From Clusia tigrina (Eukaryota > Arthropoda > Insecta > Diptera > Clusiidae): a DNA stretch of 64,000 bases. A program made the translations under genes and the position numbers. The stretch is from the NCBI GenBank assembly GCA_920105625.2, contig OV050030.1:109536814-109600813 (forward strand), written 5' to 3'. Numbering within the stretch: position 1 is the stretch's first letter; each line of letters opens with the position of its first letter. Positions 59,546 to 64,000 of the stretch are shown in pieces. The notes below the pieces were generated by a model that made no database searches, was not told the origin of the DNA, and saw only the letters and a list, made by a program, of their open reading frames with translations.

Positions 59546-60414
59546 TATATAGATAGTGAATTTAACATAAAAATTGTACAATTATAAATTTAAACCTATT
59601 TACATACATATAGAATAAATATTGAAAAAATTCACAATATTGTTATCATTTAACGAAAACATTTAAAAGTGAATATACAAGATCCTCGGGGCTGAATATA
59701 GGCTCATCAATGAAATCTGAAATACTAGATTATACAAAGAATTGATGGCCCAATGGGGAAAACATAGTTTCCTCAAAGTGAATTTCTTAATATTCCACAA
59801 ATTATGAAAAGCTCGACAACAGTTACATTGGCTAAATTTTGCATTCGAAAATTCTGCAGCCGCTGTTCCCGTTATTCTTCAAACGCTTGTATTGACAAAC
59901 GAAAGGAAAGCAAGATAAGTGCAAGCAAGGTAGGTGCATAGCAAGTAATATTTGGTACACTTGCAAAAAGAACGGACAGACAATAGCTGATGAAACGGAA
60001 TTTAAGATATTAATAGCGCTACAAGATGATCGAATTAAATCAATGCAACAGCTTATTCATATTAATAAAAAGGATTCATCTGAACGCAAAACTAAAACTT
60101 ATTTTGAGATGCGTCTTAACAAGATCGAATCATTAAACAACGAATTTCGAGTTACTCATCAGGAGTTGATCCGCGCCTTTTTTTATTCGAACAGCGAAAC
60201 GCGACGGTCGTGTTTACAATTTTTTATTTGAATTTTATTATTTTGGTAATTATTTTGTAAAATGCTAAAAATTATTACCGCCTTTGTTTTATAACTAAAC
60301 TAAGTAAAGTTTAAATTTAAGTGAAGGGAACAAATTTAAAAAATTAAACTCTAAATTGATCAAAGTTAGTTTTGTGCTAGTTTCAAAAGAAATTAACGTT
60401 AATTATAATATTTA
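59546..60414. repeat. spacer B of the Helitron tandem array
   Basis: 869 bp, nearly identical to spacer A (50550-51419), differing by a few substitutions and one base of length. It lies between the 5' end of copy 6 and the 3' end of the mini-Helitron 7. Confidence 0.92.
59986..60231 (+). pseudogene. BEL/Pao gag N-terminus in spacer B
   Basis: Second copy of the gag start found in spacer A, with one residue changed in the LIHxNKKD region (Ile for Asn). Same open length and same stop. It was duplicated together with the spacer and is not an independent insertion. Confidence 0.7.
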
Positions 60415-60966
60415 CTAGCGTACCCCTCTGCACACTTCGTAGCGCAAACAACATAAATAAAATAAGAAAAATTAAATATAATTGAATTTTTTTTATTGCA
60501 ATACTCTTCGATATACAACATTTTTCGTCTTCTTATTTTCCGTATAAATATATAAGACTGACGGTTTGCCGACACGTGAACAGGCAACATACAATTGTCC
60601 GTGTGAAAACACTGGATACTCCAAATTCACACCGCAAACTCCTAACGATTGGCCTTGAGCCTTGTTTATGGTGACTGCAAACGCGAGACGAATTGGAAAT
60701 TGCAGTCGTTTAAATTCAAACGGCATATCAGACGGTATCATTGGAATGCGCGGAATTAATACGTCTTCACCTTTAAATTTTCCAGTCAGAATTGTAGCTT
60801 CAACCAAATTGTTCATTAATTTTTTGATAGCTAATTAATTAATTTTTTAAAACCATCTAGAGAACGTACCCTACAAAATGGTATCGGCAGATTTTTTTTT
60901 TTACCCAGACGAACTCTCAAACACTCGTCACAAACAGATTTGACAACATTTTTTTATATATATAGA
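60415..60966 (-). mobile_element. mini-Helitron (copy 7), 552 bp, both ends intact
   Basis: Minus strand. 3' end CTAG|T at 60415-60418 with hairpin; 5' end A|TC at 60966. Inside, about 420 bp of the 3' part (end of the helicase, last 107 codons) join about 125 bp of the 5' terminal part at GCTAATTAATTAATTTTTT (about 60830-60850). Everything between is deleted. It could be moved in trans by a RepHel protein. Flanks rejoin as A|T. Confidence 0.92.
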
Positions 60967-61080
60967 TTACACATCCACACAGTAAACGCGAGTGTTAGTG
61001 ACACAAACATATGTTCCTCCCTACTTGATGGGAGAGTAAATACTGTAAGCGCTAAAATACCTGCAAACAAAGCCAGGGCA

Positions 61081-62270
61081 GGTATGCAAACTGAAGCTTT
61101 TCACGCGCAGCAGAATCACACAACCACTGACGGCGTAAGTATTCTGCAAATTAATACAAAATCTGATAAATCAACAAAACAGCGTACTCTGAGTGAAGGC
61201 AACAACTGTATATTTTCAACTGTAAGTACAGTAAAGCACACCAACATGATGATATCATTGCAAGCTGTAACTGAAAAAATATCCTGGAGATCGCAATGCC
61301 CCTCTCCCGCCTTCTCTGATTCGTCAGTAATAAACATTAAGGAGTGCAAGATAATAATATTTATTCCCAAACGCAATTTCTTATCAAACAAATATGGCAG
61401 TTGCAAAAATTAGGAAGCCGAATGAATCGGCACATGAAAATCACATCGCACCTTTATCCCAAAATCGATTTGCACTCTTCAAAAATATAGATGGTACAAA
61501 TAATGAAAAACACCAAAGCAACCAAGACCACCACTAATTTATCTTCGAGAACGTAATTCCCACATTCTGCTTAAATCCCTGCTCTCGGCAACCGGTCCCA
61601 ACATTTTCCATGTAATTCTAATATTCATAAAAACAAAGTTCAAATTTACCACGAATATAATTACCACATATTTTTGGAATACCCCGACAAAAACAAAAAG
61701 CAATATTAGATGTACCAACTTAAAAGTAGTAAAGGTCTGTCGGTAATTTTGAGGGTTATTGAATCTTATGTAGAAATCAATGAAATCTAGAAAGCACTAC
61801 CATAAGAAGGATTTCAAATAAAATCCGTGTACAATATACACAACAAAAATAAGGTTCCACAATCACTCTTCCGGTTTGAACTACAACCAGACAACACGAC
61901 ATTAACCTTCGCTATCTTCTGCATAGAAAGATAACAGTTAAAGAACTCCGAACACGTTTTGCTCCAGTTCAATGCCAGAATTGCCAAGAATTTGGTCATA
62001 CCAAAACATATTGCACAGTTCCCACTGTGTGTGTTAATTGTGGTGAACTGCACTCATCTCAAAACTGCCTGAAGTAAAAAAAAAACACAAATGTTAAGAA
62101 ATGCAGCAATTGCGGAGAAAGCCATACCGGCAACAATCGTGGCTTCCCTGTATATATAAATATCAAACAAAAACTCTTGCCGCAGCAAAGACAAATTAAA
62201 AAAGTAACTCCTACAAAAATCAGTACTATTCCCATAAGCGAACCGGTAGCGGGTAAAAAATTTTGCTAAT
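61081..62270 (+). pseudogene. jockey-type gag (ORF1) remnant
   Basis: A low-complexity N-terminal part is possible at 60970-61413. Recognisable in changing frames are NRFALFKNIDG (61470), SSKGLSVILRVIES (61725-61765), YNIHNKNKVPQSLFRFELQPDN (split into pieces at 61832-61890) and zinc knuckles CQNCQEFGHTKTYC (61972-62013), CVNCGELHSSQNC (62032-62070) and CSNCGESHTG (62103-62132, final Cys lost). This is the RNA-binding ORF1 of jockey-like elements, with CX2CX4HX4C knuckles. Numerous stops and indels. Confidence 0.78.
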
Positions 62271-62429
62271 ATAATGAAAGGAAATCCTTCGTAAACAATT
62301 CAAATGAGTAAAATCAATTGTTAGAAAAATCATTGCAAACATTCATGGCATCAATGACACAAATCATGTGCTCTATGCAAAATATGATGCAAAGCAATCT
62401 ACTGCCCACCCAGACTCATTATAGAGGAA

Positions 62430-63235
62430 GACCAATATACGCACTTTTTTGGTACTCTCGGTAACAAATTTATCGCTGCTGGCGATTTCAATTCCAAACA
62501 TACGCATTGGGTCTCTCGCTTTTGAAACTCCAAAGCGGAGAAAGCTATTATAAATGATAACTAAACTAAGACTGGACGTTTTATCTTGTGGCAGCCCCAT
62601 ATATTGGCGTACAGATAAAGGGAAGATACCGGACCTTATAGACTTCGGAGTCGTTAAAGGTTTACACAACATTCACTCCCACGTACAACCTTCGCTATAT
62701 CTGTCTTCAGATCATACTCCGACAATAATAACACTCAAATCCCAAATATTGTCAAAAACAGGCCAAAAGGCCCTAGTTTCCAAGCAAACGGATTGGTTGA
62801 AATATAAAATGTACATCAGCTCGAATCTCAATCTCTATGAAACCCTAAAAACAGGCCAAGAAATAAATGCAGCTTCGTATGCATTCACAGAATTGTTATC
62901 CCAAGCGGCGAATGTAGCTACTCCGCCCTATAAACCTTTTACTCGGCAAGAATGTACTCCAAAAGATGTACACACAGTTTTACTACCAATCAGACGAAGT
63001 GGCAAAAGCAGAGATTCCCAGCACTAAAAAGGCAATTACAACTTTGCACCAAAAAACTTCCAGGTCAATCTAACGCTTACAACAGAAACTAGTTTTTCTA
63101 TTTGCTTAGCAGCTAAAAACTTGCGAAGCCCAATAATTGCTGAGTCACCAATCCGTCTCCCAAATGGCGACTGGGCAAAAAGAAATGCCGAAAAAGGAGA
63201 CGTTTTGCCAAACCTATTTTGCTGTCCGCTTGCCA
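62430..63235 (+). pseudogene. jockey-type endonuclease and start of RT
   Basis: APE-type endonuclease C-terminal half: FIAAGDFNSKHTHWVSR (62470-62522), a stop, LSCGSPIYWRTDKGKIPDL (62581-62640), and LSSDHTPTIITL with the catalytic SDH (62701-62740). The linker to the RT follows (QTDWLKYKMYISSNL, TELLSQAANVATPPYKP), then AESPIRLPNGDWAKRNAEKG at about 63139-63200, the entry to jockey RT. The RT itself is absent; from about 63240 a different gag begins. Together with 61081-62270 this is probably one element. Confidence 0.75.
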
Positions 63236-63239
63236 AGGC

Positions 63240-63705
63240 AGAAAAAAAGAAACTTGTTAAAACTAATACAGATACCCTAAACAGCAACCGTTTTGCTCTA
63301 TTAAGCGACAGTGCAGAGTCTGAACCAACTAATCGTATTGCATTCAAACCACCACCAATTTACTTGCGGGAATGCCGTTCCAACTTATTAATAGACAGTG
63401 TTGCCAGCTTGATTGGTAAAAAATTCAAATTTATTTGGAAAAAAACGCGCAGTTGTTTCTTTCCTAGATAATGAAAAGAAAAATTACTACACGTATCAGA
63501 TAAAGAGTAGCAAAGGGTTGACAGTTGTTATTAAAGGTATAGAACCTGAAGTACACCCAATAGTACTAAGAGATGCACTCCAAGAGACTGGATTCACAGC
63601 AATATGTTTTTAATATAAGGAATAGGGAAAAAATTCCGCAACCATTCTTCAGAATAGAACTAGAACCAGGGAATATTAAATTAAAACAAGGGGTTGAAGC
63701 GTAAT
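63240..63705 (+). pseudogene. second jockey-type gag remnant
   Basis: NRFALLSDSAESEPTN, KPPPIYLRECRSNLLIDSV and ASLIGKKFKF (63282-63430). After a frame change come YYTYQIKSSKGLTVVIKGIE (split), VLRDALQETGFTAI, then after another change NIRNREKIPQPFFRIELEPG (to about 63670). This is the same ORF1 family as 61081-62270 and 19979-20326, but here it follows an RT linker, so the join at about 63240 is a chimera or a nested insertion. Truncated before its zinc knuckles. Confidence 0.75.
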
Positions 63706-64000
63706 TTTTTCGCAGGATGGAAATATGCGATTATAGTTCTAGGAACATTAGCCTCTATCCCATCTACACCGATAGTGCGTGGCGAAGAGTCACATCCTGC
63801 CCGAGGTAACCCTGCTATTTATAACAGAACACTACGGATCTAGACTGAGGAGTCAATAAACACCTCCCCGGATATAGGGTGTGGAGGAGCAAACCTCTAA
63901 TAAAAAAGTCTGGGTTGGAGCAAGATGTCATACGACCCGTGTCGATGCTCAGCCTGGCTGGGGACCCAGGACAAAAACTAGCCCAGTCTCGAACGGAGTG
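63706..64000. other. unassigned; more GC-rich than its surroundings
   Basis: No reading frame supported. The base composition is higher in GC than the flanking DNA and resembles the 5' untranslated region of the LINE at 22474 in style, with several short complementary words. Possibly the start of another LINE running off the window. Confidence 0.35.

Noticed and set aside
63860..63900. Pseudoknot-like words (ACACC/GGTGT and CCTCC/GGAGG) as a third HDV-like ribozyme
   Set aside because: The arms overlap each other and no P3 or catalytic joining segment follows. Too weak to call.

Overview
The window looks like transposon-rich (probably heterochromatic or intergenic) DNA of an insect, most likely a true fly. 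The evidence is the repertoire: AT-rich sequence, spliced Helitrons, mariner, Transib, jockey-type and LOA-type non-LTR elements, BEL/Pao, copia and gypsy fragments. I found no host gene, no rRNA or tRNA gene and no CRISPR array. Almost everything recognisable is a mobile element or its remains, often nested. The species cannot be fixed from the sequence alone.

Layout. 1-960: broken BEL/Pao gag (minus). 961-3600: unassigned DNA with a 150-bp tandem repeat and a possible LTR end. 3620-4560: copia pol end plus LTR. 4660-5980: decayed jockey reverse transcriptase. 6076-7365: dead mariner inside a TA microsatellite. 7947-13614: an apparently intact Helitron inserted in another jockey RT (7777-7946 and 13615-14193). 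14944-15900: gypsy and jockey scraps. 15971-19826: a Transib element with target duplication CGACG, itself carrying a 515-bp Harbinger-like MITE. 19940-20930: jockey gag/endonuclease. 21655-28660: a BEL gag split by an unidentified insertion that in turn carries a LOA-type LINE (22474-27894) with a 14-bp target duplication. 28680-29392: jockey RT. 29393-31601: a second, internally deleted LOA-type LINE.

31662-60966 is dominated by one Helitron family. Copies 2 and 3 lie head to head (31662-41886), then comes a BEL remnant (42403-44450), then a Helitron 5' fragment abutting copy 4, then a tandem array copy 4 - spacer - copy 5/6 - spacer - mini-Helitron 7. 61081-63705 holds two jockey-type gag/endonuclease remnants.

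How the parts work. The Helitron encodes one RepHel protein (HUH two-tyrosine Rep plus Pif1-like helicase) from two exons separated by a 66-bp intron. It has A|TC...CTAG|T boundaries and a 3' hairpin. Copy 1 is the only copy with both exons open and both ends present, so it is the candidate source element; the others are broken by nonsense codons, a shared 23-bp deletion, frameshifts, or truncation. Both LOA-type LINEs begin with sequence that can be folded by eye in the strand order of an HDV-like self-cleaving ribozyme. In the first, the target duplication places the element's first base exactly at the start of that fold.
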